Positions 9,762 through 19,108 of a stretch of DNA of 64,000 nt are shown here, in pieces. Positions within the stretch are counted from its first letter, which is position 1; each line of letters begins with the position of its first letter. The notes under the pieces are model-generated. The model was not told the origin of the DNA and did no database searches. It saw only the letters and a list, made by a program, of their open reading frames with translations. This stretch comes from Clostridia bacterium (GTDB lineage: Bacteria; Bacillota; Clostridia; Oscillospirales; Acutalibacteraceae): the NCBI GenBank assembly GCA_017410325.1, contig JAFQRA010000010.1, forward strand, positions 80,183 to 144,182, read 5' to 3'. The position numbers and the translations under genes are program-made.

Positions 9762-10976
9762 TTAATCATTAATCCTAATCACAGAAATTTGTCGCATAGC
9801 ACCCACACTCAAGCCAAGCAGCAAATAGAAATACGGCTCAAACACATAGCTGCTGCTGACCATCAGCTTAATAAACACCATACACGAAAGCATCATTATC
9901 AGCCAAAAAACATCCGTACCTTTTGAGCGAAGCATAGCTTTCATCGGCACAAGTGCCGTCAAAACAACGGCTACACTTCCGACAAAAAAGCCATAGCTGC
10001 ACCAGTATTCAAGCACGATATTGTGGGCATACTTGCCTACAACCGCTCTATCGCCCATAAAGCCGTAACCGAAAATTGCGTTTTGCTTTATCGCCTTCCA
10101 TACGGCTTCGGTAAGTTTTTCTCGTCCGGCAGATTCCGCCAGCTGCTCCTCGATAAGATAGTCAAATATTCGCGTACTGAAGCCTATCTTTCCAAATTCT
10201 TCCGAAAGATATTCGGCCAATTCGAGTATTCTGTTACCTGTACTGATATAAACCGCTGCTATACCAACAATCAGAATCAAAACCATTTTAACTACTATAT
10301 TTTTAATTTTGGAGAATCTGTAAATCAGACCAATAGCGCCAAAAACTGCTATAGCAACTATGGGACCTCGTGTGCCAAACACAAACGGCAGAACCAATGC
10401 CGCAAAAGCAATCATCCAGTTTTTCAGTCCGTTGTTAATAGTAGCCCAATAAATAAGATACATAACGCTGGGCAGAACATTGTACGAAGCGTTCATATTA
10501 TCGCTTTCCAGCACCCTACCTGATGCCAGAGAATATAGCTGATATAAAAACGCAACGAGCACACCGATAAGAGAGCACCAGAACAAATCTTTTTTTGTTT
10601 CTTCGTTGTCGTAAATAACACCAACGAAATAAAGCGGAACAGACATACCGAATATACGCCACAGCTGTGGAGAGATATATTCCTTGCTGTCGGGGTAAAT
10701 AAGCAGTGTCATCACCACAACAAGCACAAATGACAGCGCAAACAATACATCAGCCTTGCGTAACTGCCGCACAATATAAGGCAAAGACAATGCAAGCAAA
10801 GACATAAACAAAACCGGAATAAAGAACGGCGCAAAGCGGCTTACAAACGGCAGACGTTCGATAACTTCTTCAACATATCTCAGAATCGTATGCTGTGTCC
10901 AGAACACCAACACCAAGAAGCGGAACATTGTTTTGGGTGTTGCCGCAGGCATATTGAGTTTAAGAGCAACGCCCAT
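9762..10976 (-). CDS. O-antigen/capsule polymerase, Wzy-like
   Basis: A 404-residue integral membrane protein with about 10-11 hydrophobic segments and a larger loop around residues 240-300 containing GYGFMGDRAVVGKYAHN, where O-antigen ligase/Wzy family proteins carry their functional loop. It would polymerise flipped repeat units on the outer face. Wzy proteins have little sequence conservation, so the call rests on topology, the G-H-N loop and the neighbouring flippase and transferases. GGAGG precedes the ATG. Confidence 0.8.
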   Translation of the reverse strand: MGVALKLNMPAATPKTMFRFLVLVFWTQHTILRYVEEVIERLPFVSRFAPFFIPVLFMSLLALSLPYIVRQLRKADVLFALSFVLVVVMTLLIYPDSKEYISPQLWRIFGMSVPLYFVGVIYDNEETKKDLFWCSLIGVLVAFLYQLYSLASGRVLESDNMNASYNVLPSVMYLIYWATINNGLKNWMIAFAALVLPFVFGTRGPIVAIAVFGAIGLIYRFSKIKNIVVKMVLILIVGIAAVYISTGNRILELAEYLSEEFGKIGFSTRIFDYLIEEQLAESAGREKLTEAVWKAIKQNAIFGYGFMGDRAVVGKYAHNIVLEYWCSYGFFVGSVAVVLTALVPMKAMLRSKGTDVFWLIMMLSCMVFIKLMVSSSYVFEPYFYLLLGLSVGAMRQISVIRIND

Positions 10977-10994
10977 TTTTATTCCTCCGTTCAG

Positions 10995-12224
10995 TTAATT
11001 GAGTGATATAAAATCCAGTATTTTTTTTGACTGTACGATATAGTTTTTGTTTTCAGCAACAAAAGCCTGTGCCGTTTTACCTGCACCCACACGCACTTCA
11101 TCGCTCATATCAAGCACCTTTGATATTTCCCGAGCAAGGGACTCGGGTGAATTATCCGGAACATAGTTTATGTATGAATCGTATTCATCCGGTATACCGT
11201 CAAGCTTATAAGCAACCAACGGAACACCCGAAGACAGATATTCCATAGTCTTTGACGGGAAACTGTATTTTGTAAACTCCTCATTATTCTGTCTGGGATT
11301 GACAAGCACAGCTGCATTACGCTGAAGCGCCAAGGCATCTCTACGGTCCACCTTGCCAAGATATACAATGCGAGAATCACGCTTCATATCCTGCTTTATT
11401 CGCTCCTCCGCCTGGCCAAAGCCGCATATAATAAGATTTGTATTTTCATCTTTTATCATCGCAAACGCATCGAGAAGCCCGCCTATACCGAATTTATAAT
11501 TGAGCGTACCGGTATAAAGAATGTATTTTTTGTTTTTAAATTTTTCTGCTGTTTCAGATTCTAAATTCAAATCATTTTCTGGAGCTATTCCCTCTATAAC
11601 TGTAAACGGCACTTTAATTTTCAGCCGTTCAGCCATCTGCTTTGTCAGCAGAACAAACTTATCAATATATTTGTAAAGTGAAGCACATTTGTTAGTCTGA
11701 TAGGAGCTATATGCTTTTCTGATACCGTGCAAATCGCTTGCTGTAGCAAATTCGGGAAGATCAGCTATAATACAGCAAACCTCCACCTGAGGGTTTAACT
11801 TTTTCGCATACTTTGCCAACGATAAAAACATACTTAATGCCGTGTAAAGAACAAGCACCTTTTTTCCTTCGTTTTTATCAAGCGCCCATTTTTTTATCTC
11901 ACGTTTAAACGGATAAACGTTAGCAAATTGCTTTATTACCGACAAATTTGTGCATCCGACATTCAGGTCTTGGCAATCGTATTTGTCTGTATGTGCAAAA
12001 TGAAATGCTTCTATATTTTTTTCTGTATACCCGTTGGGATAACTGTCAACAGGAAGGTAATTGAGAACTTTCATTCTGCCGCATTCATTCGCTTCCAGTC
12101 CGTCAATAATATTCCACTGAAGCGCATTCGCAGCATCCTGCATACCGGTCTTCATTTTATTCTTTATTTCTGTTTCTTTTTCTCTCGGAAAAAGCCTGCC
12201 AAGAAAAAGTAAATCAAGTCCCAT
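10995..12224 (-). CDS. Glycosyltransferase family 4
   Basis: A 409-residue GT-B transferase. The donor-site block is SFPSKTMEYLSSGVPLVAYKLDGIP near residue 335, with KYILYTGTLNYKFGIGGLLDAF before it. A longer in-frame start at 12308 would overlap the upstream gene by about 60 bases. ATG at 12224 has GGAGG 4 bases ahead and still overlaps the upstream coding end slightly. It belongs to the glycan operon; linkage specificity is unknown. Confidence 0.86.
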   Translation of the reverse strand: MGLDLLFLGRLFPREKETEIKNKMKTGMQDAANALQWNIIDGLEANECGRMKVLNYLPVDSYPNGYTEKNIEAFHFAHTDKYDCQDLNVGCTNLSVIKQFANVYPFKREIKKWALDKNEGKKVLVLYTALSMFLSLAKYAKKLNPQVEVCCIIADLPEFATASDLHGIRKAYSSYQTNKCASLYKYIDKFVLLTKQMAERLKIKVPFTVIEGIAPENDLNLESETAEKFKNKKYILYTGTLNYKFGIGGLLDAFAMIKDENTNLIICGFGQAEERIKQDMKRDSRIVYLGKVDRRDALALQRNAAVLVNPRQNNEEFTKYSFPSKTMEYLSSGVPLVAYKLDGIPDEYDSYINYVPDNSPESLAREISKVLDMSDEVRVGAGKTAQAFVAENKNYIVQSKKILDFISLN

Positions 12225-12249
12225 ATTGCCTCCACAGCACAAAGCGAAC

Positions 12250-13065
12250 TTATTTTTTATATGTATTAACGTAATCAGAATAAGACATTGTCTTGGCATA
12301 ACCGTCAATGCCTTTTTTCATCCACACAAATTTTTCTTCCGTTGAAAATTTCGACTTGCTTTTTGTTCTGAATGCAAAATACAGCATCCATAAATACTTT
12401 GTTTTCGGATGAACCGCCTGATAAAATGCGCCTTTTCCGTAAAAAAACTTTTCGTCATATCCGGTAAACCAGGTTGACTCCTCAAAAGAAACCTTGCCAA
12501 TTGTTTCTTTTGAAACGTAAAATGTGAGGCCTTTTTTCCTGGCATCCGCAAGCCACATACTGTCTTCTCCCGACGGAAAAACACAGCCGCCGCCAAACAG
12601 AGTTGTAAACCAGAGGTTTGCTTTTTTTACCGAAGAAAGACGGAATGCCACACGGCAAGCCCCCCACGGCATACGGCAGAAGCGACCGCATTTTTTGGTT
12701 TGGCTGTATTTTATCTGTTTTCTTTCCGAATCAGTATCAAGGTGAAAAATTATGATATCCGCATCAGGGTGTGCATCAAACTCCGCAAGCACCCTTTGCT
12801 CCATATCATCGTCATAAGTAACATCATCATCGGCAAAAAGACAGACTTCACCCTTTGCATAAGTGAGCGCAAGATTACGGTTAACACCAACACCCCGTGT
12901 ATCTGTTGTAATCATACGTGCACAGTGTCCGCCGAAATTCAATTCATCATATCTTGTGGTATCAGACTGATTGGCAAAAACAACGTCCGAGTGAATATTC
13001 ATCTGTTCAATTTTAGAAAAATCCTTCTGGTGCATAGTAACGCACAGAATTTCAAACCTTGACAT
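12250..13065 (-). CDS. Glycosyltransferase family 2-like (GT-A)
   Basis: A 271-residue protein with a GT-A-type core. GVGVNRNLALTYAKGEVCLFADDDVTYDDD contains the FADDD metal-binding acidic triplet near residues 75-82, and SGEDSMWLADARKKG is the usual ED motif. The N-terminal nucleotide-binding strand diverges from the common GT2 opening, so it is a distant member. Its start codon overlaps the LicD stop by one base (TAATG), indicating translational coupling. Confidence 0.82.
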   Translation of the reverse strand: MSRFEILCVTMHQKDFSKIEQMNIHSDVVFANQSDTTRYDELNFGGHCARMITTDTRGVGVNRNLALTYAKGEVCLFADDDVTYDDDMEQRVLAEFDAHPDADIIIFHLDTDSERKQIKYSQTKKCGRFCRMPWGACRVAFRLSSVKKANLWFTTLFGGGCVFPSGEDSMWLADARKKGLTFYVSKETIGKVSFEESTWFTGYDEKFFYGKGAFYQAVHPKTKYLWMLYFAFRTKSKSKFSTEEKFVWMKKGIDGYAKTMSYSDYVNTYKK

Positions 13066-13895
13066 TACACATTCCCCAAATACTCCGTATAATCTTTTTC
13101 CGTATCAAACAAATAAGCGTGAACAGCCGCTTTCTGTTGCTCTTCGCTTGGCAGCTTCATATAATCGCCGTATCTGTATTCAAGATACTCCTTGATTTTT
13201 TCTGAACCGAGCAATACTGTATCCTCAAAAGGAATATCAATCGGCTTTTCAAAAAAAGAAGCGTCAAACAAGCCGTTACGAAAGCCGGCAGGAGTAATCC
13301 AGTAGCAGTATTTATAATTCTTTTCTCTGCCGTCATAGCGATAAATATGACTGTAAGCTATTCTTGCCATAAGTTTGCAGGGCAGAAATTTAAGCGAATT
13401 CAGCACAACAGCCTGTGCTTTCGATTTGGGCTTCCAATTTCTTTGTGACAAACCGTAAAGCGTAACAAATTTTGACTCAAGGTAAACCATTTTCTGAATG
13501 AGTATGTTTTCGGGCACCTTGTGAAGAATCATAATATCAATATAAATTCCGTGGTGCATATCTTTGAATTTTTTGAAATTCCCCTCAATAAAAGTTGTGC
13601 CATTCATACGTACTTTTGCATACTCAAGATATTTTGAATCGGTGCGCCACTCCTGAACAACAAACTGTCCGTTTTTTTCTTTTTCAAAAACAGCCTCGAA
13701 TTTCTCATACTGTTCAGGAGTCATAAAAATATCAAGATCATCATCCCACGGGATGAAGCCACCGTGACGCACAGCACCCAATGCAGTACCGCCCATTATG
13801 TAATAAACAATCCCATTCTCACGGCACAGCTTGTCAACATATTTCATTGTTTCAAGTATTTTCTCTTGTACCGCTCGCACGGACTGCTTACTCAT
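13065..13895 (-). CDS. LicD-family phosphotransferase
   Basis: A 276-residue LicD protein. The conserved nucleotidyltransferase-fold block is MGGTALGAVRHGG (34-46) with IPWDDDLDIFM (48-58), whose Asp residues would bind metal. LicD proteins attach phosphocholine or other phospho-linked groups to glycans. No choline uptake or kinase genes are visible here, so the transferred group is uncertain. A cytidylyltransferase two genes upstream (14747-15172) could provide a CDP-activated donor, which is an inference from context. Confidence 0.87.
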   Translation of the reverse strand: MSKQSVRAVQEKILETMKYVDKLCRENGIVYYIMGGTALGAVRHGGFIPWDDDLDIFMTPEQYEKFEAVFEKEKNGQFVVQEWRTDSKYLEYAKVRMNGTTFIEGNFKKFKDMHHGIYIDIMILHKVPENILIQKMVYLESKFVTLYGLSQRNWKPKSKAQAVVLNSLKFLPCKLMARIAYSHIYRYDGREKNYKYCYWITPAGFRNGLFDASFFEKPIDIPFEDTVLLGSEKIKEYLEYRYGDYMKLPSEEQQKAAVHAYLFDTEKDYTEYLGNV

Positions 13896-13919
13896 TTTAA
13901 TTTCACATCTTTTCGAATA

Positions 13920-14750
13920 TCAAATTTTTTTGGCAAGATAATAGTACTTACCCATAATTCTATTGAAAACAGGTATTTTAGCCATTATTTTTGCAACAGT
14001 TTTCAACACCTTAAATATACATTTTTTGCACAAATAAAACGTTGCAGATTTCACCCAGCGGTGAGGATGGATGCTTATAATATTTCCGATTTCGTTATCC
14101 AATCCATTCAGCAGTTCGTCCACGCTGTTGAACGGAATATTTTTATCATCGCTGTTAATAATGTCGTTATTAATCGGGTCATAAATCAGCTTGAACGTTC
14201 TGCCTGCATCAGAAAAATACAGATAATCGGTTGAAAAGCTCTCTTTGAAATTCACCATAATATCCGCAATATCGTTATATTTTTCTTTGATACTGCTGTT
14301 TCTGAAAAAATCTCGGTTTGAGCTGTATCCGTTACGCTCAATAATCGGATTACCGTGCTGACACACAGTAATAATCGGGAAGCCACTGTTTCTGAATAAA
14401 TTCAGATTTTTTTCAAACTCACGGTCAGCCTCAGCCATATTACCCCTGCAGGAATCCAGCACATCGTAATGATAAGATACCTCGTGCCCCATCTGCTGAA
14501 TTCCGGAAAGCAACTCAACATTTTTTTTGTTGTTCAGCAAATATGCCTGAACATAATAGCTTCCTCTATGTCCGTATTGTTTTTCAATCTGTGCTATTCT
14601 GTGTGCTCGCTGAACATCGGTTTCAACATCATGTTTCAGAACGACATAATTGCCCGAATCAGCTTTAACCTCGCAAGCAGGAATACTCTTCAAACCTTTT
14701 TCTTTTAGCTTGCGGCAAATCTCTTCCCACTTTTTGTAAACAAAAATCAT
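13920..14750 (-). CDS. Polysaccharide-deacetylase-like protein
   Basis: A 276-residue protein with a (beta/alpha)-barrel-like N-terminal half. VVLKHDVETDVQRAHRIA near residues 32-49 carries the H-D pair, and MGHEVSYHYDVLD near 87-99 carries the second His motif, both matching the metal site of carbohydrate esterase family 4 relatives. No signal peptide is present, so it probably acts on a cytoplasmic or lipid-linked substrate, or is a non-catalytic relative. It overlaps the cytidylyltransferase stop by four bases (ATGA). Confidence 0.66.
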   Translation of the reverse strand: MIFVYKKWEEICRKLKEKGLKSIPACEVKADSGNYVVLKHDVETDVQRAHRIAQIEKQYGHRGSYYVQAYLLNNKKNVELLSGIQQMGHEVSYHYDVLDSCRGNMAEADREFEKNLNLFRNSGFPIITVCQHGNPIIERNGYSSNRDFFRNSSIKEKYNDIADIMVNFKESFSTDYLYFSDAGRTFKLIYDPINNDIINSDDKNIPFNSVDELLNGLDNEIGNIISIHPHRWVKSATFYLCKKCIFKVLKTVAKIMAKIPVFNRIMGKYYYLAKKI

Positions 14751-15172
14751 TCTTCGTTTAGCCTTTCACGCAAAATAGTAGATGATATGCCATCCGTATG
14801 CTCTAAATACACAACATCACACCCAACAGTAGCAAACTCCTGCTCATACTTCAGCCACGAGGGTGTACCCTTCCAATCAGACCCTACAAAAACTGCATTT
14901 GCACCGTAATTTTTAACTGCCGACAGTTTATCCATATCGGATTGCAGAACGACTTTATCAACATATCTGATTGATTCTACAATTGCCACTCTCTCAGCTT
15001 CGCAGATTATAGGATGCTTATTTTTGCTCTTTGTGCACAGTTCATCGGTTGTAACACCTACAACAAGGTATTCGCACTGTTCCTTTGCTCTTCGGATAAT
15101 GTTGAGATGACCTATGTGAAACATATCAAAAACACCTGTTGTATATCCGATTTTATATTTCTTTTCACCCAT
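14747..15172 (-). CDS. Cytidylyltransferase, TagD/GCT type
   Basis: A 141-residue single-domain nucleotidyltransferase of the glycerol-3-phosphate/choline-phosphate cytidylyltransferase group. GVFDMFHIGHLNIIRRA contains the HxGH motif (His19, His22), and the C-terminus has the ISSTILRERL form of the ISTT-R motif. It would make a CDP-activated alcohol from CTP. An in-frame TTG at 15181 overlaps the upstream stop; the ATG at 15172 is chosen, though neither has a strong ribosome site. Its product may be the donor for the LicD protein nearby. Confidence 0.85.
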   Translation of the reverse strand: MGEKKYKIGYTTGVFDMFHIGHLNIIRRAKEQCEYLVVGVTTDELCTKSKNKHPIICEAERVAIVESIRYVDKVVLQSDMDKLSAVKNYGANAVFVGSDWKGTPSWLKYEQEFATVGCDVVYLEHTDGISSTILRERLNEE

Positions 15173-15177
15173 AAAAA

Positions 15178-16005
15178 TCAAACTGTCTTTCTTGCAAATT
15201 TTTTAAACACCCAGCTGCGGAGTTTATTCGGCAAAACAATCTGTACGATAAACCTTTTGCCGACATTAACAATAAAATCAATAAAGCCGATGACCTTATT
15301 GTCATACATATATTTCTGGAGCTTTGCTTCACTTAAGAAATATTTCTTACCGCCACGGCGCTGATACATCTCCTTGCCGACACGGACGTTTACAAGGTGA
15401 TCGGGCAGGTTGGCAAACCTTGCTCCGTCAAGATACATACGAAGCCAGAGGTAATAATCTTCATCGCAATACCAATCTGCGTATCCGCCTGCTTTATCTA
15501 CAATGCTTTTCTTAAACATAACCGTCATCTGATTCATCGGGCAGCGTGCCTTCATATCCGCTTTTATTGCCGCATCATCCGTTTCAACTACCCTCGCACC
15601 GACAATATTTTCCGGCTCGCCGACAAACTCAGTGATATTTGAGCCGACTATGGCAAGTGATTCGTCCGCCTCAAACATTTCAAGCTGCTTTTCAAAGCGG
15701 TTACTCGCACTTATATCATCCGCATCCATAAGAGCCACAAGCTCATAACGGCAGTGGGTAAGCCCTGCCCGTCTTGCTTTACCGTGGCCTACATTTTCCG
15801 GCAAGCGGACAACACGGAATATGGGATTGTTTTCATAGTGCGTTATCACCGCATCAAGCTGTGCGTTTACCGGTCCGTCAACTACCAGAACAACCTCGCT
15901 CGGTTTCACCGTCTGGTTAAGAATACTCTCAACAGCGGTTTTGAACCATTCGGGATTGTCCTTTATATAAACGCACATAGACACGGAAAATTTTGTATCG
16001 GGCAT
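15178..16005 (-). CDS. Glycosyltransferase family 2
   Basis: A 275-residue GT-A transferase with the classic opening FSVSMCVYIKDNPEWFKTAVESILNQT. The nucleotide-binding stretch is VVLVVDGPV, ALMDADDIS holds the DxD motif (near 93-96), and CDEDYYLWLRM is the ED motif. The C-terminal tail is basic. It starts within the ribosome-site region at the end of the initiating transferase gene, so the two are closely coupled. It is a candidate for adding the second sugar. Confidence 0.9.
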   Translation of the reverse strand: MPDTKFSVSMCVYIKDNPEWFKTAVESILNQTVKPSEVVLVVDGPVNAQLDAVITHYENNPIFRVVRLPENVGHGKARRAGLTHCRYELVALMDADDISASNRFEKQLEMFEADESLAIVGSNITEFVGEPENIVGARVVETDDAAIKADMKARCPMNQMTVMFKKSIVDKAGGYADWYCDEDYYLWLRMYLDGARFANLPDHLVNVRVGKEMYQRRGGKKYFLSEAKLQKYMYDNKVIGFIDFIVNVGKRFIVQIVLPNKLRSWVFKKFARKTV

Positions 16006-16007
16006 TA

Positions 16008-16688
16008 CTATACCTCCAGCAGCTCTTTAGCCTCTTGCTGACAAAGATTATATTTTTCTTGAGTTATTTCACCTTTTTCAAGCAGATAGTCACCGAAATC
16101 AAGGTCGCTGACCGTACCCTCACGTACAACATCATCACGGGCAAAAACTTTGCCTACCGTCTGCAGAACAATTTTTATATCCTTTACAAGGGTAATGCCA
16201 CTGTCTATGTACTCAAGATCATATTCAAATTTTTTCTCCCACGATATGTTATTTCTGCCGTTGACCTGAGCAAGACCCGTAAGCCCGGGCATAACGCTGT
16301 GGCGGCGCCTTTGTTCGGGAGTCATAAAAACCATATCCCTCACAAGCTGCGGGCGTGGACCGACAACAGACATATCTCCTTTGAGAATATTGATAAGCTC
16401 CGGCAATTCATCAAGCGATGTTGCACGCAGGAATTTGCCGTATTTTGTAAGCCTTTTTTCATCAGGCAGCAGATTTCCGTGAGCATCCTTTTCCTGCGTC
16501 ATCGAACTGAATTTGATTAGCTTGAAAATACGCTCATTCTTGCCCGGTCTCGGCTGAACAAAGAACACTTTACCCTTCATCTGAACCGAGCCGACAATTA
16601 TCAGCACAAAAATCAGCGGTGACAAAACGATAAGCGCTGCCAAAGCCAGCAGAAAGTCCATTACTCTTTTTATTGCTTTTTCGTACAT
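16008..16688 (-). CDS. Undecaprenyl-phosphate sugar-phosphate transferase (initiating)
   Basis: A 226-residue bacterial sugar transferase of the short, PglC/WcaJ-C-terminal type. It has one N-terminal membrane segment (about 9-33), then VFFVQPRPGKNERIFKLIKFSSM, RATSLDELPELINILKGD and MSVVGPRPQLV, which form the catalytic core. It would start repeat-unit assembly by placing a sugar-1-phosphate on undecaprenyl phosphate. No separate promoter is visible between this gene and the nucleotidyltransferase 30 bases upstream, so it appears to be transcribed together with the peptide-modification cassette. Confidence 0.93.
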   Translation of the reverse strand: MYEKAIKRVMDFLLALAALIVLSPLIFVLIIVGSVQMKGKVFFVQPRPGKNERIFKLIKFSSMTQEKDAHGNLLPDEKRLTKYGKFLRATSLDELPELINILKGDMSVVGPRPQLVRDMVFMTPEQRRRHSVMPGLTGLAQVNGRNNISWEKKFEYDLEYIDSGITLVKDIKIVLQTVGKVFARDDVVREGTVSDLDFGDYLLEKGEITQEKYNLCQQEAKELLEV

Positions 16689-16718
16689 TCTTCAAACCTC
16701 TTACAAAAGAAATCTGTT

Positions 16719-17873
16719 TTATTTAAGCCCCAAATTCTCAAACAATGAATAATTTTCAGGCTGTTCACCCAACACTCTGTCAAACAGTTTAGCATAATTT
16801 TTTCTGAATTTTTTTCTGTTCCCAAACAAAAAAGAGAACCAACGGTGAACCTCATAAAACGGAAACAAAAACGGATATTTTTCAAGAGCAGGATACAAAT
16901 ATTTCAGCGACCTGTACGGTACAAATATTTTCGACAAAAAATACTGTCGTTTTCCGCCTGTACGCTGCTGTTGAGATATTATTTTTGTTTTTTCCGTTCC
17001 GAAAACGCCGCCGTCAAGAATATATTTTTCCATCTGTAAAGTTATTTCATCATGTTCCTGACCGTCAAACCATATGGCACACAGCCTTCTTGCGTAATGA
17101 GAAAAAGCAGAAAGTCCGCTTTTTTTCAGTAGCTTTTCGACCTCATCAGAATCAAGGTTGTACGCCTGCTCAATCAGCCGCAAATCAACAAATGACCTTA
17201 TGCCGCAGCCGCCGTTTTCAAAATGCTTTGCCATATGCAAAATGTGATAATGGCAGAAAGCATCATCATTCATTTTAAATCTGTATCCGGACAATCCATC
17301 TGACTGTGCAGTCACCCACACATCCGGAACTCTCCTTGCCCGCTTCTTATCTGCAAAAAGTTTGTGGTGCAGTTCAATCAGCGTGCCGTTGGGCGATACA
17401 AACGAAACATCGTAAGCACCTGCTTTTTTTTGCTTATATCCACCGCATTTCAGAATTGCGTTTATTGCAGACTGCCTGTCTTTTTCTTTTACAAGAATAT
17501 CAACATCACCGCTCACACGCATCCACGGCTCCGGATACAGCCCACGCACAACCGCTCCCTTGAGCGGAATATACGGGATTTTCTCACTGTCAAATGCCGC
17601 ATAAATTTCACGGCAGGTTTCACTCATTTTTTCCTGCGAATATACCACAGAATATATTTCGTTAAGATACAGTCCCTTTTGCGGGCTGTTTTCAATAACA
17701 CCGCTTTTCAGTAAGGCAGAAGCAACAAGCTGTGCAACGTTATGGTTACGGGAAATAATAAGCATTTCCACAAGCGATTTATCCGCAAAGCAGCTTTCAT
17801 CAGGCAAAGAGAGCTTACTGCCGAAAACCTCACTGCCGATAAGCTGCATTATTATCTGAACTGCCTGCCTCAT
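16719..17873 (-). CDS. Nucleotidyltransferase family protein (PF14907-like)
   Basis: A 384-residue protein whose central part has the nucleotidyltransferase fold: IPLKGAVVRGLYPEPWMR (103-119) followed by SGDVDILV with Asp123 and Asp125 as the metal pair. This uncharacterised family is known from lasso-peptide and related RiPP loci, often beside HPr-kinase-like and PqqD-like genes, which is exactly the context here. Its target is unknown; modification of a peptide or of a phospho-peptide are possibilities. The ATG is 5 bases after the peptidase gene stop. Confidence 0.78.
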   Translation of the reverse strand: MRQAVQIIMQLIGSEVFGSKLSLPDESCFADKSLVEMLIISRNHNVAQLVASALLKSGVIENSPQKGLYLNEIYSVVYSQEKMSETCREIYAAFDSEKIPYIPLKGAVVRGLYPEPWMRVSGDVDILVKEKDRQSAINAILKCGGYKQKKAGAYDVSFVSPNGTLIELHHKLFADKKRARRVPDVWVTAQSDGLSGYRFKMNDDAFCHYHILHMAKHFENGGCGIRSFVDLRLIEQAYNLDSDEVEKLLKKSGLSAFSHYARRLCAIWFDGQEHDEITLQMEKYILDGGVFGTEKTKIISQQQRTGGKRQYFLSKIFVPYRSLKYLYPALEKYPFLFPFYEVHRWFSFLFGNRKKFRKNYAKLFDRVLGEQPENYSLFENLGLK

Positions 17874-17878
17874 TGCCC

Positions 17879-18340
17879 TTACTCCGCCAAAAATTTTCTT
17901 AACTTACGCCAGATTCTCATAATAAACGGGCGTAACGGCATAAGCAATTGCCAGAAAAAACACGCCGTTTTCCACGTTAAAGAATCTGCGCTGAATTTTT
18001 TACCTTTACGCTCAATATCGCTGACCACCGCAACAACCTGAGCCTTATTTATTGTTTCGCATTCCGTCTGACCGTCACCGACAACCTGAAGCCTTCCGTC
18101 AGGGAGTGAACGGTAAAGCCTATGCAGAACCACCTGACCGCCGTTTCGCCTGAACAGAAGTATTTTGCCTTTCTTCAGCTCCGCCTCGCAGAAGCCTTTC
18201 AAATAAACAACATCACGTCTGCTGACAAGAAACGGATTCATGCTGTTGCCGCTGACATATACAGGTACGGTTGCACCGTTTTTTATCAATTCTTCAATTG
18301 AGCCCGCCACATCAAGTGCGGAACAGTCCAGCTTTTCCAT
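17879..18340 (-). CDS. S24/S26 family peptidase, SipW-like
   Basis: A 153-residue serine peptidase. The nucleophile Ser33 lies in YVSGNSMNPFL, the usual S26/S24 motif. The general-base position is VVLHRLY with His73 rather than Lys, as in SipW/ER-type signal peptidases. VVGDGQ follows as the conserved box. There is no N-terminal membrane anchor; a hydrophobic stretch near residues 128-142 might associate with the membrane. Placed directly after the kinase and candidate precursor genes, it may remove the leader peptide; that role is inferred. Confidence 0.78.
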   Translation of the reverse strand: MEKLDCSALDVAGSIEELIKNGATVPVYVSGNSMNPFLVSRRDVVYLKGFCEAELKKGKILLFRRNGGQVVLHRLYRSLPDGRLQVVGDGQTECETINKAQVVAVVSDIERKGKKFSADSLTWKTACFFWQLLMPLRPFIMRIWRKLRKFLAE

Positions 18341-18343
18341 AGC

Positions 18344-19108
18344 TCACCCGAAAACAGCAGTTTTTGTAATTTCAACAGCCTCTTCATCAGGCCTGCACTC
18401 CAGAAGATACACCGGAACATTACTGATAAGCTTATCAAAAGTATCCAGCGCACTGCCCAGACATTCCTTATCCCAGTGCGGAAGAAAGACATGCGGCATA
18501 AAAAATTCTGTAGCTTCTTCATTAAGCCTTGTTATGCGGTTGCTTTCAGCCTGCCTGAGCACAACCACACCGCTAAGCTCTGCTTTTCTGTTGAGGCAGT
18601 ATTCCGAAGAGCCCTTCCACGGCAAACCGTATGCATAAAAGCTGCCGTCTGTCTCACGGAGCAGAACCTTATCGCCGTTTACTATTTCGGCATCCATATA
18701 CTCCGCCCAAAGTTCAGCCTGCGTAGTTTTTCCCACACCGGAATATCCTGTAAAAACAATGCCCTTACCACGATATATTACAAACGAAGAATGTGCAAGC
18801 AGAGCGTTGTAATACGAAAGCCTTGAGCAAATTGCCGCCAGCGGCAAGGTATAATCCGAGTTAGATTCAGGCAGAAGATACGAGGTTGCCTCAGACCAAT
18901 CCTTGTTGGCAAAAAGGAAGCCGCCGTTATCTGCACACAAAAACCTGTCAGACAGCCTGTCGGTGTATTTAACACTGTGGCATTCGGGCAAGCTTCTCCG
19001 AAAATCAATTCTCATCACGGGCGTACCGTATGAATCCGCAACAAAATTTTTTATAAAGCTGCGGCGGTCATCGTCCCACTCAATGAGTAAGTCCGCAATA
19101 CAAATCAT
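18344..19108 (-). CDS. HPr-kinase-like peptide kinase
   Basis: A 254-residue protein related to the C-terminal domain of HPr kinase. The P-loop is GYSGVGKTT (121-129), VNGDKVLLR (143-151) corresponds to the acidic catalytic segment, and GLPWKGSSEYC (161-171) fits the substrate loop. Related stand-alone kinases in lasso-peptide loci phosphorylate the precursor peptide. The canonical HPr substrate context is absent. Its start overlaps the stop of the candidate precursor gene (ATGA), so it is translationally coupled to that peptide. Confidence 0.8.
   Translation of the reverse strand: MICIADLLIEWDDDRRSFIKNFVADSYGTPVMRIDFRRSLPECHSVKYTDRLSDRFLCADNGGFLFANKDWSEATSYLLPESNSDYTLPLAAICSRLSYYNALLAHSSFVIYRGKGIVFTGYSGVGKTTQAELWAEYMDAEIVNGDKVLLRETDGSFYAYGLPWKGSSEYCLNRKAELSGVVVLRQAESNRITRLNEEATEFFMPHVFLPHWDKECLGSALDTFDKLISNVPVYLLECRPDEEAVEITKTAVFG

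Noticed and set aside
12318-12691. Alternative minus-strand frames inside the GT2-like gene
   Set aside because: Overlap a well-supported gene in another frame with no start signals.
956-16500. Many plus-strand open frames of 60-170 codons opposite the glycan genes
   Set aside because: They mirror the codon bias of the minus-strand genes, lack ribosome sites and recognisable motifs, and are shadows.
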